Shown: piece by piece, positions 17,407-28,220 of the stretch
Layout of the letters: each line of letters starts with the position of its first letter
Numbering within the stretch: the first letter of the stretch is position 1
NCBI GenBank assembly: GCA_950073835.1
Contig: CATMRP010000003.1
Location: 1 to 64,000 of the forward strand
Source: an uncultured Alteromonadaceae bacterium
Lineage (GTDB): Bacteria > Pseudomonadota > Gammaproteobacteria > Enterobacterales > Alteromonadaceae
DNA: 64,000 bases
Direction: 5' to 3'
Made by a program: the position numbers and the translations under genes
The notes under the pieces: generated by a model
The model's input: only the letters and a program-made list of their open reading frames with translations
What the model was told of the DNA's origin: nothing
The model's database searches: none

Positions 17407-19524
17407 TTGGCTGTTCCGCGTTTCTCTTTCTCTTTGTCGACTCTGGCGCTGGCCTGTATTGCGGCCGTGCCTCAGAGCCGGGCTGACGGATCCGATCAGC
17501 CAACAACCTATTCAGTGACCCCCAGCCAGATGGTGCAGGGTGGTGTAGGGCTATGGCAAACGCCAACGGCCCGGATGATGCCGGAAGGCGCCCTGTCGAT
17601 GAGTTATACCGACAACCAGGAATACCGGTTTATGTCGGTCAGTCTGCAGTTGTTTCCCTGGATGGAAGCCACCGCCAGGTATACCGATGTACGAACCCGA
17701 CTCTACAGTAACGTCGACGATTTCAGTGGCGACCAAACCCTGAAAGACAAAGGTCTCGATGTAAAATTCCGCTTATGGGAAGAAAGCTATTATTTACCGG
17801 ATATTTCGGTTGGCTTCAGAGATTTTGGCGGCACCGGCTTTTTTGAAAGCGAGTTTGTCAATGCCAGTAAAGCCGTGGGGCCATTCGACTTTCACCTTGG
17901 CTTAGGTTGGGGGCACTTAGGTTATCAGGACGACATCACCAATCCCTTCTGTGAGCTGAGAGACAGCTTCTGCGAGCGTCCTGACGGTTTTTCCGGCCGG
18001 GGAGGGAAGGTTGATTACCAGAACTTCTTTAAGGGGCCCATGGCCGTGTTTGGTGGCATCGAATATCAGACCCCACTGCAAGGACTGAGTTTCAAAGCCG
18101 AGTTTGAAGGAAACAACTACCAGCAAGACCGTGCCGGTGCCCTGGAGCAGGACTCCCGCTGGAACTTTGGCGCCGTCTACCGCTGGAATAATTTTGATTT
18201 TTCTCTCAATTACCAGCGTGGCAATACCATTGGCTTTGGGGTGAGCTATAAGCTCAATATGCACACCATAAGACAGGTTAAAATTGATGATCCGCCGCGC
18301 GAAATCCTCGGTGTCCGCCCTCCTGAGAACGCCGCCGCCGTGCAGCGGCAAAAGCTGTTTAACGATCTGCGCCGTGATGCCGGCTATGTGATCACCGACC
18401 TCGAAATTGACGACGATCAGGCTACTTTTTATGGCTTGCAAACGGCCTATCGTGACCGAAATGAAGGTATCGAGCGGGTTGGGCGCATTCTGGCTACAGA
18501 GCTGCCAGAATCGATTCAACAATATCATTTGGTTGAACAAAGCAATAACATCCCGCTGGTGGATACCGTTATCGATGCCGCTAAGTTTCGCCAGCACGCA
18601 ACGTACAGCGTGCCAGAGAGCGATGTAGAAGACACCTATCAGCGTGTTTCGCCTACCCAGCAGCAGGTGGACGCTTACGAGCCGCATCGCGCCACCGGCG
18701 CCTATTTCTCGACCAAGTTTTTCTGGACGCAGACCTTCGGTAACCCGGAAGATTTCTATTTATATCAAATCGGCTTGCTGAGCAGTGTGGGGTATAAATT
18801 TAATGACCATCTGGGGATCTACGGTGGGATCCGCACAACGTTGCTGGATAACTTCGATAAATTTAACTATACCGTGGATGCTGAAGAAGCGTTTCTGCCG
18901 CGGGTAAGAACCCGGGTTCGTGAATATGTTAGCGGGCCAATGGTTATCCTGGATACGGTGTTTATGCAGTGGTCAGACAGACTGGCCGACAATTGGTACT
19001 ACCAGGGCTATGGCGGCTACCTGGAAACCATGTTTGGTGGTGTAGGCGGCGAAATTATGTATCGCCCCATCGACAGTAACTTTGCGTTCGGCGTGGATAT
19101 CAACTACGTGAAACAGCGCGACCCTGACAGCACAACCGCGTTTATCGATTATTCTGCGGTCACCGGTTTTGCCTCGGCTTACTACCAGCCCGACTTCTTA
19201 CCGGATACACGCATCAGAGCCAGCGTAGGGCAGTTTCTGGCCAAGGATCGCGGTATCAATATCGATTTCGCCAAACGCTTCGACAGTGGCATTGTGGTTG
19301 GCGCATTTGCCTCATTCACTAATGTTTCATCGGAAGAATACGGTGAAGGCAGTTTTACCAAAGGCTTTTATATTTCGGTGCCGTTGGATTTGTTTATTCT
19401 GCAGCCAGCCACAGGTCGCGGGCAGTTCCCGTGGATACCGATTGCCCGGGATGGCGGTCAGATGTTAAATCGTCCGGTGCAGCTGATCGGCGTAACAGAA
19501 ATGCGATCGCCATTCTTGGATTAG
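17407..19524 (+). CDS. yjbH: YjbH-like outer-membrane exopolysaccharide protein
   Basis: A 705-aa protein of the YjbH/GfcD family, of normal length (about 700 aa). A TTG start is preceded by AGGATG ribosome-site bases, with a signal peptide of about 27 residues. Early conserved segments include GGVGLWQTPTARMMPEGALSMSY and a run of beta strands suited to an outer-membrane barrel, split by a central globular part (about 290-400). It is the probable outer-membrane exit component for the polymer. No glycosyltransferase or Wza/Wzc genes are in the window. Confidence 0.88.
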   Translation: MAVPRFSFSLSTLALACIAAVPQSRADGSDQPTTYSVTPSQMVQGGVGLWQTPTARMMPEGALSMSYTDNQEYRFMSVSLQLFPWMEATARYTDVRTRLYSNVDDFSGDQTLKDKGLDVKFRLWEESYYLPDISVGFRDFGGTGFFESEFVNASKAVGPFDFHLGLGWGHLGYQDDITNPFCELRDSFCERPDGFSGRGGKVDYQNFFKGPMAVFGGIEYQTPLQGLSFKAEFEGNNYQQDRAGALEQDSRWNFGAVYRWNNFDFSLNYQRGNTIGFGVSYKLNMHTIRQVKIDDPPREILGVRPPENAAAVQRQKLFNDLRRDAGYVITDLEIDDDQATFYGLQTAYRDRNEGIERVGRILATELPESIQQYHLVEQSNNIPLVDTVIDAAKFRQHATYSVPESDVEDTYQRVSPTQQQVDAYEPHRATGAYFSTKFFWTQTFGNPEDFYLYQIGLLSSVGYKFNDHLGIYGGIRTTLLDNFDKFNYTVDAEEAFLPRVRTRVREYVSGPMVILDTVFMQWSDRLADNWYYQGYGGYLETMFGGVGGEIMYRPIDSNFAFGVDINYVKQRDPDSTTAFIDYSAVTGFASAYYQPDFLPDTRIRASVGQFLAKDRGINIDFAKRFDSGIVVGAFASFTNVSSEEYGEGSFTKGFYISVPLDLFILQPATGRGQFPWIPIARDGGQMLNRPVQLIGVTEMRSPFLD

Positions 19525-19608
19525 GGCCTGAAACAGGGTATAAATGCCGATCTGAAGGATCCCGCTGCTGGTTTTTTGCGCAGGATCGCAGGTTTTTCTG
19601 GATTAGTG

Positions 19609-19637
19609 TTGAATTCGGCGCAAATTTACTGTATAAA
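19609..19637 (+). promoter_or_regulatory. Sigma-70 promoter of rpmB-rpmG
   Basis: TTGAAT (-35) and TATAAA (-10) are separated by exactly 17 bp, followed by a GC-rich stretch typical of ribosomal promoters. It lies about 100 bp before rpmB. Confidence 0.7.
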
Positions 19638-19739
19638 ATGCGCCCTCTTATTTAAAGGTTAAGACGTCATCAGACCCGACACCCAAAGTGCTGGTGGGAC
19701 CGATTGGCGAGACAAAATTCGTTGTTCTGGAGACAAATA

Positions 19740-19976
19740 ATGTCAAGAGTATGTCAAGTAACAGGTAAGCGTCCTGCGGTAGGTAACAACCGCTCTCACG
19801 CTAGAAACGCGACTCGCCGTCGCTTTTTACCAAACCTTCAATCTCACCGTTTTTGGGTTGAGAGCGAAAACCGCTTCGTAAAACTGCGTCTGTCTGCAAA
19901 AGGCATGCGTATTATCGATAAAAAAGGTATTGATGCTGTATTAACAGACATCCGTGCCCGTGGCGAAAAGATCTAA
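19740..19976 (+). CDS. rpmB: 50S ribosomal protein L28
   Basis: A 78-aa ribosomal protein, full length. It begins [20 protein letters not shown] and carries the conserved [15 protein letters not shown] segment. An upstream in-frame ATG at 19704 would add 12 non-conserved residues. The ATG at 19740 has GGAG eleven bases before it and matches the family. It is co-transcribed with rpmG 12 bp downstream. Confidence 0.98.
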   Translation: MSRVCQVTGKRPAVGNNRSHARNATRRRFLPNLQSHRFWVESENRFVKLRLSAKGMRIIDKKGIDAVLTDIRARGEKI

Positions 19977-19988
19977 GGAAGCCAAATC

Positions 19989-20144
19989 ATGCGTGATAAA
20001 ATTAAATTAGTTTCTTCAGCTGGTACTGGTTTCTTCTACACCACTGACAAAAACAAGCGTAACATGCCGGGCAAAATGGAGATCAAAAAGTATGATCCCG
20101 TTGTTCGTAAGCACGTTATGTTTAAAGAGGCCAAAATCAAGTAA
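19989..20144 (+). CDS. rpmG: 50S ribosomal protein L33
   Basis: A 51-aa protein, read directly from the sequence: it begins [19 protein letters not shown] and ends [12 protein letters not shown]. This is the Cys-free (C-minus) form of L33, without the zinc-ribbon cysteines. TAAGGA at 19972-19977 is its ribosome site. It forms the rpmB-rpmG operon, ended by the hairpin at 20168. Confidence 0.97.
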   Translation: MRDKIKLVSSAGTGFFYTTDKNKRNMPGKMEIKKYDPVVRKHVMFKEAKIK

Positions 20145-20167
20145 TAAAACTTGCTTTTGTCTCCACG

Positions 20168-20194
20168 AAAACCCGGCCGTTGCCGGGTTTTTTG
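20168..20194 (+). terminator. Rho-independent terminator after rpmG
   Basis: AAACCCGGC and GCCGGGTTT form a 9-bp stem with a CGTT loop, followed by TTTTT. Confidence 0.93.
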
Positions 20195-20233
20195 CGTGAA
20201 TGTCAGCAGTATCTCTTAACAGGTAACTAAACT

Positions 20234-20710
20234 ATGGCAAGACTGTCCAAACGAGGATTCAATAACGTGGTGATATTCGCCATGTTAGGCATGATTTTCC
20301 TGTTTAACCTGGACCGTTTTGTGCCGCAAAGTCAGCAGCCTGTCAGCTTACCGCTGCTGCCGGAAAACGCCCATGTGCTCAAGATTGAGCAAAGCGGCTA
20401 TAAACTGGAGCGGGTAGGCCAGCAATGGCGCTGGAATGGCGTAAATAAAACCCTCAGCAGCACCCCGGAAGCGCAAATCAATCACTGGCGCAGTGCCGTA
20501 ATGCAACCGGCCAAACCGCCGCGGGAAATCACCCAAACAGAACCACTGATTGCGGTTGTCTGGGTCGCCGGTGCCTCACAGGGACTGGTTTATGCCTTTG
20601 TGGGTAAGGATCAAAACCTCTGGGTACAGTTTGACCAGCAGTGGTATACCCTTGATGAGGTACGGTTGTCGCAGTTGTTGCCCTGGCTGGGCGATGAGCA
20701 GGAAATGTAA
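20234..20710 (+). CDS. Hypothetical single-pass membrane protein upstream of mutM
   Basis: A 158-aa protein of unknown function. A short basic N-terminus is followed by one membrane helix (about 10-27, [20 protein letters not shown]), then a periplasmic beta-rich domain with the repeated theme [21 protein letters not shown]. The stop codon overlaps the mutM ATG by one base (TAATG), so mutM is probably translated by coupling. No cysteines or catalytic motifs are evident. Confidence 0.8.
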   Translation: MARLSKRGFNNVVIFAMLGMIFLFNLDRFVPQSQQPVSLPLLPENAHVLKIEQSGYKLERVGQQWRWNGVNKTLSSTPEAQINHWRSAVMQPAKPPREITQTEPLIAVVWVAGASQGLVYAFVGKDQNLWVQFDQQWYTLDEVRLSQLLPWLGDEQEM

Positions 20711-21525
20711 TGCCTGAGTTACCCGAAGTCGAAGTCAGTCGCCTTGGCGTTGCCCCGTTTCTGCAAGGGCAGACGATCCGCAATATTATTGTTCGCGATC
20801 GCCGTTTACGCTGGCCGGTGCCCGAATCACTCGCTGACGCGGTAGGCCAACAGGTAACGGCAGTTAACCGTCGGGCCAAATATCTGCTTATTGAGCTGGC
20901 AAGCGGTGGGCGTATTATTCTGCACCTGGGAATGTCTGGCAAGCTACGGGTTCTCGATGCAAGTGTGGCACCGGTCAAACATGATCATATCGACATTGTA
21001 CTGGAAAGCGGCAAATGCCTGCGCCTTAACGATCCCAGACGCTTTGGCGCCTGCCTGTGGCAAGCCCCCGGCGAACCTGCTGTACAGCAACTGGCTCACC
21101 TGGGCCCGGAGCCGCTGACAACCGATTTCGACGCTGAGCGTCTGGTGACCTTGTCTCGCACTAAACAGGTGGCCATCAAGAATTTTATTATGGACAATGC
21201 GGTCGTGGTAGGAGTAGGTAATATCTACGCCAACGAAGCGTTGTTTATGGCCGGTATCGATCCCCGCCGTAAAGCGGGCAAGGTCAGTGCAAAACGCTAT
21301 GCGCTGCTGACTATCGCCATTAAGGAAGTACTGGCAAAAGCCATTCGGCAGGGCGGCACTACGCTCAAAGACTTCACCCAGACTGATGGGAAGCCGGGTT
21401 ATTTTAAACAGTCTCTCAACGTTTACGGGCGCACTGGCGAGCCATGCTTAACCTGTGAAACACCGATTAAAAGCCTGACCATCGGCCAGCGTAATACTTT
21501 TTACTGCCCGCACTGCCAGCGTTAA
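20710..21525 (+). CDS. mutM: Formamidopyrimidine-DNA glycosylase
   Basis: A 271-aa bifunctional glycosylase/AP lyase that removes 8-oxoguanine and formamidopyrimidines. The N-terminus MPELPEVE gives the catalytic Pro (after Met removal) and Glu. Conserved features are RRAKYL (Lys), DPRRFG, and [18 protein letters not shown]. The C-terminal zinc finger is C-x2-C-x16-C-x2-C (CLTC...CPHC). Length is normal. It is translationally coupled to the upstream membrane-protein gene. Confidence 0.97.
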   Translation: MPELPEVEVSRLGVAPFLQGQTIRNIIVRDRRLRWPVPESLADAVGQQVTAVNRRAKYLLIELASGGRIILHLGMSGKLRVLDASVAPVKHDHIDIVLESGKCLRLNDPRRFGACLWQAPGEPAVQQLAHLGPEPLTTDFDAERLVTLSRTKQVAIKNFIMDNAVVVGVGNIYANEALFMAGIDPRRKAGKVSAKRYALLTIAIKEVLAKAIRQGGTTLKDFTQTDGKPGYFKQSLNVYGRTGEPCLTCETPIKSLTIGQRNTFYCPHCQR

Positions 21526-21534
21526 GCCGGCTAA

Positions 21535-22038
<504 letters not shown>

Positions 22039-22086
22039 TTATCAAAACAGTAACCAGAATTGGCGGCGGATGCAATTGCCTGCAGG

Positions 22087-22812
22087 TCACTTGCTGCGGA
22101 TGTAACCGGTTTGCAGGCTATGCCAGTTGTCTGGCGTAAACTGATAACCGGCATACTTACCTTGCTCCTTAAGCAAGGAACGGTGTAAACGGCTGAGATT
22201 ACCGGCTTTCCATTGATCCCCGGCTTTCTCGGCGCATTTATCAAAATCTATCAGCCAGAACTTATCGTCCCGATCGATCATGATATTGTGAATATTGAGG
22301 TCGTGATGATAGACCTGGTTGTTGTGTAACTGCCTGACCAAGCGTCCTATTTGTTGCCACTGTTGGTCAGCAAGTGGTTTTGCCTGCAGGTGTTCATGCA
22401 CTTCACAACTGTGCGGAATACGTTCCATTAAAATACTGGCTTCGTAACTAATACCATAGCGGCTGACTCGCCCGGCCAGCCCTCTGGGCACCGGTAATCC
22501 TGCCTGTTGCATTTTGTTGAGCAGGTTGAGTTCACGATAGGGTCGGGTTGTGGTTAAGCCGCCGAAAATAAATCGTCTTTCAGACACATGCCTTACCAGA
22601 CCACCCCGGCAATAATCCCTCAGCACCATTTGCGCCGGCTCATCAATCAGTACTGCCTGGCCGCGCCCGCTGTTGGCTGTGGCAGACTGCTGCCAGTGCG
22701 ACTGCTGTAACCATTCAGCAGGAGGAACAGGGATCCCGAATGCCTCGCACTGGTCGGCGCAAAGTAACAGAGTATCACGGCCTGATGTGTAGGTTTGTAT
22801 GGCTTGCAACAA
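22087..22812 (-). CDS. kdkA: 3-deoxy-D-manno-octulosonic acid (Kdo) kinase
   Basis: A 241-aa eukaryotic-type kinase of the KdkA/WaaP group. The catalytic loop reads YHHDLNIHNIMID (about 170-182) and the metal motif IDFDKC (about 191-196). GLTTTRPYRELNLLNKMQQAG is the conserved alpha-C region. It phosphorylates Kdo of the lipopolysaccharide inner core in studied bacteria, acting on the cytoplasmic side. It is divergent from the neighbouring heptosyltransferase-like gene, which fits a lipopolysaccharide core role. Confidence 0.9.
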   Translation of the reverse strand: MLQAIQTYTSGRDTLLLCADQCEAFGIPVPPAEWLQQSHWQQSATANSGRGQAVLIDEPAQMVLRDYCRGGLVRHVSERRFIFGGLTTTRPYRELNLLNKMQQAGLPVPRGLAGRVSRYGISYEASILMERIPHSCEVHEHLQAKPLADQQWQQIGRLVRQLHNNQVYHHDLNIHNIMIDRDDKFWLIDFDKCAEKAGDQWKAGNLSRLHRSLLKEQGKYAGYQFTPDNWHSLQTGYIRSK

Positions 22813-22882
22813 TAATTCTCAGTATTAAGACTTGTTAATTCATGCTGATTGTAATCAAATTAGCGGGGTTTATCAGTGCTAG

Positions 22883-23959
22883 TTGGAAGATTCTTTGTCA
22901 GGCGTATTAAAACTCCCTCAAAATGCAAGAATATGTATTCTTAGACTGTCGGCCATTGGCGATGTGTGTCATGCCGCTGCCATGGTTAATCGTATCAGGG
23001 TTGCCAGGCCTGACATCCGTATTACCTGGATAATCGGCAAGATAGAGTACCAGTTGCTCAACGGTATGGACGGCGTGGAGTTTGTTATCTATGACAAGAA
23101 AACCGGCCGAAAAGGAATGCAGGCTATCCGCCAGCAATTTAAGGCACAACGCTTCGATGTGCTGTGTGTAATGCAGATAGCACTGCGCGCTAATCTGCTT
23201 TCCCGGGCTATCAGGGCTAAAGTGCGTTTAGGATTCGATAAGTCCCGCAGCAAAGAAGGTCATAGCCTGTTTATTAACCAACGCATCGCCCGGCAACAGC
23301 ATCCCCATGTGCTGGAAGGTTTTATGGCGTTTGCTGATGCCATGGGCATTGCGCCGGTGGAAAAGCCAACCTGGCAGCTACCGTTGAGTGAGTCTGATCT
23401 GGCTAAGGGCATTAGCTTAAAGCAGCAATATGGCCGCTATGCCGTTATTTGTCCGGCTGCGTCTAAGGCAGAACGTAACTGGACCGCAGAGGGGTACGCC
23501 GCGGCCGCTAAGCATCTTGCCGATAAAAATATACCGGTATTGCTATGCGGCGGACCGGGCCCGCTCGACAGAACCATCGGCGATGCTATTCTGGCCGCAG
23601 GCGCACCTGTCGAAGCGGATTTGATTGGTACCACCACCCTCAAAGAGCTGGCCGGAGTGCTCGCTGAGGCCAGCTTGGTTATCGCCCCGGATACCGGCCC
23701 TGCTCATATGGCTACGGCGGTATCTACGCCGGTGATCGGGTTGTATGCCCATTCTAATCCACGTCGCACCGGGCCTTACAACAACCTGGCCGATGTGGTT
23801 TCGGTTTACGACGAGTGTATTGAGCAGCAGGCTGGCAAACCCTGGCAAGCTTTGCCCTGGGGACGCCGGGCCAAAGGTGAAGCCTTAATGACCCAGATCA
23901 CCACCGCTCAGGTAAATACGACTATCGATAGCGTGCTAAACCATGAAAACGGCGGGTAA
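22883..23959 (+). CDS. Glycosyltransferase family 9 protein (heptosyltransferase-like)
   Basis: A 358-aa GT-B fold glycosyltransferase of family GT9. The N-terminus has ILRLSAIGDVCHAAAMVNRIR. The C-terminal half has the donor site (ICPAASKAERNWTAEGYA, LLCGGPG, LIGTTTLKELAGVL, VIAPDTGPAHMATA). It should transfer ADP-heptose or a related sugar to the lipopolysaccharide core; the precise acceptor cannot be told. The start is uncertain: a TTG at 22883 is the longest option, and a few residues may be lost at the N-terminus. No ATG lies before the conserved core. Confidence 0.88.
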   Translation: MEDSLSGVLKLPQNARICILRLSAIGDVCHAAAMVNRIRVARPDIRITWIIGKIEYQLLNGMDGVEFVIYDKKTGRKGMQAIRQQFKAQRFDVLCVMQIALRANLLSRAIRAKVRLGFDKSRSKEGHSLFINQRIARQQHPHVLEGFMAFADAMGIAPVEKPTWQLPLSESDLAKGISLKQQYGRYAVICPAASKAERNWTAEGYAAAAKHLADKNIPVLLCGGPGPLDRTIGDAILAAGAPVEADLIGTTTLKELAGVLAEASLVIAPDTGPAHMATAVSTPVIGLYAHSNPRRTGPYNNLADVVSVYDECIEQQAGKPWQALPWGRRAKGEALMTQITTAQVNTTIDSVLNHENGG

Positions 23960-24113
23960 AGGCCGCCTCTATTGCACTAAAGTTATAATAATAAACACTT
24001 TAAAAAATCCAATTCTTTTCTAAACTTGTACTTGGGCTTTGCCAATTCGGGAAGGCACTTCGCGGCAGGAAGGGACCTACGCAAATGACTACTATATTAG
24101 TTAAGGCGTACAT

Positions 24114-24581
24114 TTGAAAATTTGGATTTTAAAAGTCTTCTGCCTCAGCGCCCTAATATTCTGGACAGGAGCGCTCTGGATAGGAACGGCTCGGGCCGAG
24201 ATACCAACGCAGCCTATTGCTGTGGTGGTTAATCAATCCGTCGAGATTACTACGCTAACACCCGCACAACTTCGGATGATCTTTGCCGGGCGTACTCAGT
24301 TCTGGCCTGACGGAAGTCGGATCAGGGTATTTGTGCTGCCGCCTGAAAGTGATATTCACCAGTTTTTTTGCCGTCAGTTACTCAATATTTATCCGTACCA
24401 GCTCGAACGCATCTGGCAACGGGTAGTGTATTCCGGCCAGGGCGAAGCCCCTGAATCCATCAATACTGCTCAGGCAATGCAAGACATAATCGGACAAACT
24501 CCCGGCGCGATTGGCTACCTGCCAGCACCGGAGAAGATAAATAAAAATATCAGGATGATCGCCATAGGAGAGCCGTTATGA
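24114..24581 (+). CDS. Small PstS-like periplasmic phosphate-binding-domain protein
   Basis: A 155-aa protein with a TTG start and a signal peptide (about 1-28, ending GTARAEI). It has a shortened PBP-like domain as found in small PstS-related proteins: VVNQSVEITTLTPAQLRMIFAGRTQFWPDG, then VFVLPPES and a PGAIGYLP end. It is roughly half the size of PstS, so it may sense an anion rather than feed an ABC importer. Its stop overlaps the next gene by 4 bases. The triad with an outer-membrane protein and a GGDEF-EAL protein suggests signalling. Confidence 0.78.
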   Translation: MKIWILKVFCLSALIFWTGALWIGTARAEIPTQPIAVVVNQSVEITTLTPAQLRMIFAGRTQFWPDGSRIRVFVLPPESDIHQFFCRQLLNIYPYQLERIWQRVVYSGQGEAPESINTAQAMQDIIGQTPGAIGYLPAPEKINKNIRMIAIGEPL

Positions 24582-25765
24582 AACGTTTTGCGTTGAGTGT
24601 GGGGGTTCTGCTATTGCTGGTTAGCCGGTATAGCGCAGCTAATCACGACGATTTCTCATGGCATGGTTTTATAGCGCAAGGGCTTACCAGTTCTACCGAC
24701 AGTAATTACATCACCACCGGCGATGAAATAACCACCGAGCTCACTGAAATAGGCATTAACGGTTCGTATGTGATTAACCCATCTTTGAGCGTGTCCGGTC
24801 AGTTAGTTTACCTCGACGGCGGTAACCGTTTTCGCCAGGGGGGCCGCCTCGATTATTTATTCTTAGACTGGCGCATAACGCGGTTATTCGACTGGCAGGT
24901 AAACGTGCACCTGGGCCGTTATAAAAACCGTCACTGGTGGTATTCGGCCACCCAGGATGTACCGCAAACCCGACCATCCATTTCATTGCCACAGTCTATC
25001 TATTACGATGGGAACCGCGATCTCGCCCTGAGCAGCGACGGCATCGCCCTGCAAAGTACCAAAACCAGCAACAGTGGCACCTGGGAAGTACGATGGAGCT
25101 ATGGGCGCTCACCGCTGGCCAGAGAAGATACCGAAAAATTACTGAGTCCGCAGGCGCAAGGGCGCGTTAAACAGGATTTCACGCATCAGTTCAGTACCTA
25201 CTGGCAGCCCCAATCCATGCACTGGCAGTTAGGCTTTAGTTTGCTGCAGTCCGAGTTTACCTATAATCCCGCCGCACGGGATATCCTGTTAAATGGCAAG
25301 TCCGGTATCGACCGGCTCACCCTGGCTGCACGTTACGACAGCGAAAACTGGGAACTCACCATGGAGCTGCTGCGTGACCGCCTGATGTACGAGGGAGACT
25401 TCACTCAGGGCATCACGCTGGATGTGGATAAAACCGGCGAGGGCGGATACCTGCAATGGCGCTATTTCCTGCAAAACAACCTGACCGGGCTGGTGCGATT
25501 TGATACCTACGATGTGGATCGCCACGACCGCCACGGTGATCAACTGGTCTTTAATCCATTTGGTGCCATTCCTGAACACTATGGGTATATGGATACACTG
25601 ACCGTGGGCATGAGCTGGGATATTATGGCCAACCTGAGACTCAGCGGCGAATTCTCGCGTACCCACGGCGCCGGCCGCCTGACTGCGGTGGTATTTCCTG
25701 ATGCACTGGTTTATGCCAGGCCCTACTGGAATGCGTGGTCGCTCCAACTGATGTACTGGTTCTGA
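24578..25765 (+). CDS. Outer-membrane beta-barrel protein (porin-like)
   Basis: A 395-aa secreted protein with a signal peptide (about 1-20, ending RYSAANHDD). The rest alternates short amphipathic beta strands and turns (for example SVSGQLVYLDGG, WQVNVHLGRYKN, GLVRFDTYDVDR). It ends in aromatic WSLQLMYWF, the C-terminal Phe expected for BAM-assembled barrels. It overlaps the upstream PstS-like gene by 4 bases and is 4 bp from the GGDEF-EAL gene, so the three are one operon. The substrate is unknown. Confidence 0.82.
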   Translation: MKRFALSVGVLLLLVSRYSAANHDDFSWHGFIAQGLTSSTDSNYITTGDEITTELTEIGINGSYVINPSLSVSGQLVYLDGGNRFRQGGRLDYLFLDWRITRLFDWQVNVHLGRYKNRHWWYSATQDVPQTRPSISLPQSIYYDGNRDLALSSDGIALQSTKTSNSGTWEVRWSYGRSPLAREDTEKLLSPQAQGRVKQDFTHQFSTYWQPQSMHWQLGFSLLQSEFTYNPAARDILLNGKSGIDRLTLAARYDSENWELTMELLRDRLMYEGDFTQGITLDVDKTGEGGYLQWRYFLQNNLTGLVRFDTYDVDRHDRHGDQLVFNPFGAIPEHYGYMDTLTVGMSWDIMANLRLSGEFSRTHGAGRLTAVVFPDALVYARPYWNAWSLQLMYWF

Positions 25766-25769
25766 GCCG

Positions 25770-28220
25770 ATGAAGAAAACCGTCTCGCTCAGTTATAAAG
25801 TGCTGGCTATTATGTTGCTGGTAGTGATGTTTGTGTGTTCGCTGGTGGTGAGCTTACTGCTGTACCAGGCGGCCAATCAGGAACAACAACTGAATCAGGC
25901 GATTTTATCGCGGGATGTTACCCGCTATCATCAACTGTCAACTTTGCTTAATGACCGCTTATCAGTCTGGGTAGAAGGGATTCGGTACATTAACGACACC
26001 CCACCACGCAACACAGACGAACTGGTGGCAACATTAATGCGAGCTGAGGATTTCCTGCTGCTGCAATGGGATGTCAGCAATCTGTGGGTTATCGACAATC
26101 AGCAGCAACTGGTTTATCAGCAAGGCGAGTACTTGCCGGAGGATGTGTTTGCTATGGTAGAGCAAACCTTCACCGAGGCCCGGCCCATTACCCGTGTGCA
26201 TTGCCATGTGATATGCGAACAGATCCTTAGCATTCCGGTAATGATCAACCGTCAAACCACCAATGTGGTGGTAATGAGCACTTCACTGCAGGAATTGCTG
26301 GCTTTACTGAGTGAGGCTACCCAGGGAGCGAGTCAGTCTGATTTGGTGCTGGTTAAGCACGCCACAGGCGGAAATGATCAGTCTGATCGGTATTTTATAA
26401 ACAGTATGGTCAGTGAAAAGCAGGAGCGCTTTATGCGCGATATCCTGGCGGTAATTCCGCCGTCAGCCAGTAAAACCACATTGATTACCAGTGGCTACGA
26501 AGTAGCCGTAAACGGGCGCGCCTATCTGATCACGTTATTGCCGCTCTATCAGCATAAATCTAACGGGCACTATCTGATGTTTACCCATGATATTCATGAG
26601 CGCAAACAAGCCTATAAAAGCCAGAACCGCATCATCTTTTTTGGTGGCGTGGGGCTGGTGTTAACCTTTGTGCTGTGCATGTTTGTGTTGTTGCTGCGCT
26701 ACGCGCAAAAACTCTCTGCGCTGTCTAGCATGCTGCCGTTACTGGCGCAAAAGCGCTTTGAGGAGTTTAAGTTACAGCAAAAACGCAGTTTTAGCCGCAA
26801 AAAATGGCTGCTCGACGAGCTCGATACCCTGGGCGAGGCGGCTGTTGAGCTATCGGATAAGCTGGAGTCTTTGGATCAGCAAATGACAGTGAACACCGCC
26901 AAACTGGAAAAGATGGCGATGTTCGACAGCCTCACCGGCCTGCCCAATCGCAACATGATGACCTTTCAGATCAACAAACAACTGGCTGCGCTGCACCGCC
27001 AGCAAGCGGGAATGGCCTTGTTATTTATTGATCTGGATAACTTTAAAAAGGTCAACGATAGCCACGGTCATCACTTTGGCGATGAAGTGGTAAAACTCGC
27101 CGGAGAAAGGCTCTCCAGGGTGATCAGAGAAAATGATCTGATCGCCCGGTTTGGAGGCGATGAGTTTGTGATCCTGGTAACCGGGCTCGATAAAGTGGAG
27201 CAGGTCAATATTGTGGCCGACAAACTGATTGAAGAATTTGTAGAGCCCATGCGCATCAGTGAGCAAACCTTCTATATCAGCATCAGTATTGGCGTGGCTT
27301 ACACCACCACCTCAAAAACACGGGCACTGGAGCTTATGCGTCAGGCCGACACCGCCATGTACGAAGCCAAGCTGGAACGAGGCTCCAGTTATCGTTTCTT
27401 TAATCCGTCGATGAACCAGAAGATCGTGAAGCAGGTGGAGCTTGAGAATGAAGCCCGCATTGCTTTAAAAGAACAACAATTCTTCCTTGCCTTGCAGCCG
27501 CAAATTGAATTGGCCAGCAAGCGGCTTACCGGCTTTGAAGCCCTGCTGCGCTGGAAGCATCCGCAGCGCGGCCTGGTGCCGCCGGGCGATTTCCTGCCCA
27601 TGCTCGAAAATACGGCAATGATGTCTGAACTTGATTTTTGGGTGATGGAAAAAGCTATCGAGCTACTTTCGCAACTGGCAGCCAATGGCTACCGTAATGT
27701 TAAAATGGCCATTAATCTGTCGGCAGCGCAGTTTGCTAACAGCGCCTTGCTACCCTACCTGATGGAGCTTATTCAGCTGTATAAAGTGGACGCGCGCAAC
27801 ATCGAACTGGAGCTCACTGAAACCGTACTGGTGGCCGATATAGAACGTGCAGTAGAGGTGATCCAGCAAATCCGTGCGCTGGGCTGTAAAATTGCCGTAG
27901 ACGACTTTGGGACCGGTTATTCATCTCTGAGCTATTTAAAGATGATCCCCAGCGATATTATTAAGATTGACCGTTCTTTTATAGCCGGCATGCTCGAGAC
28001 AGAAAGCGATCGCAATATTGTGAGTTCTACCATCAGTATGGTGCGCAGTATGGGGCAGGAGATCATCGCCGAAGGCATCGAACAACCCGAGCAACTGCAT
28101 CAACTGGCTAATATGAGTTGCCAGTACGGGCAGGGGTATTACATTAGTAAGCCCATTGAAGACGATTCGCTGTGGGAAGTGCTGCAATCCAAGGTTTATC
28201 TGGGCCGCTGGCAGCTCTAA
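25770..28220 (+). CDS. Membrane GGDEF-EAL cyclic-di-GMP enzyme
   Basis: An 816-aa two-domain signalling protein. TM1 (about 12-34), a periplasmic sensor of about 250 residues, and TM2 (about 290-312) precede a HAMP-like linker. The GGDEF domain has an intact RFGGDEF near residue 461. The EAL domain has an intact FEALLRW near 588 and [14 protein letters not shown]. Either synthesis or hydrolysis of c-di-GMP is possible; with both motifs intact the direction is not predictable. As the third gene after a PstS-like protein and a barrel, its periplasmic domain may read that protein's state (inference). Confidence 0.93.
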   Translation: MKKTVSLSYKVLAIMLLVVMFVCSLVVSLLLYQAANQEQQLNQAILSRDVTRYHQLSTLLNDRLSVWVEGIRYINDTPPRNTDELVATLMRAEDFLLLQWDVSNLWVIDNQQQLVYQQGEYLPEDVFAMVEQTFTEARPITRVHCHVICEQILSIPVMINRQTTNVVVMSTSLQELLALLSEATQGASQSDLVLVKHATGGNDQSDRYFINSMVSEKQERFMRDILAVIPPSASKTTLITSGYEVAVNGRAYLITLLPLYQHKSNGHYLMFTHDIHERKQAYKSQNRIIFFGGVGLVLTFVLCMFVLLLRYAQKLSALSSMLPLLAQKRFEEFKLQQKRSFSRKKWLLDELDTLGEAAVELSDKLESLDQQMTVNTAKLEKMAMFDSLTGLPNRNMMTFQINKQLAALHRQQAGMALLFIDLDNFKKVNDSHGHHFGDEVVKLAGERLSRVIRENDLIARFGGDEFVILVTGLDKVEQVNIVADKLIEEFVEPMRISEQTFYISISIGVAYTTTSKTRALELMRQADTAMYEAKLERGSSYRFFNPSMNQKIVKQVELENEARIALKEQQFFLALQPQIELASKRLTGFEALLRWKHPQRGLVPPGDFLPMLENTAMMSELDFWVMEKAIELLSQLAANGYRNVKMAINLSAAQFANSALLPYLMELIQLYKVDARNIELELTETVLVADIERAVEVIQQIRALGCKIAVDDFGTGYSSLSYLKMIPSDIIKIDRSFIAGMLETESDRNIVSSTISMVRSMGQEIIAEGIEQPEQLHQLANMSCQYGQGYYISKPIEDDSLWEVLQSKVYLGRWQL

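Noticed and set aside
19704-19739. Upstream ATG for rpmB
   Set aside because: It would add 12 residues before the universally conserved [10 protein letters not shown] start, which has its own ribosome site.
24020-24105. Possible c-di-GMP riboswitch before the PstS-like gene
   Set aside because: The leader has some GC-rich pairing and a GCAAA piece, but I could not fit the conserved core or the helices of either known class.
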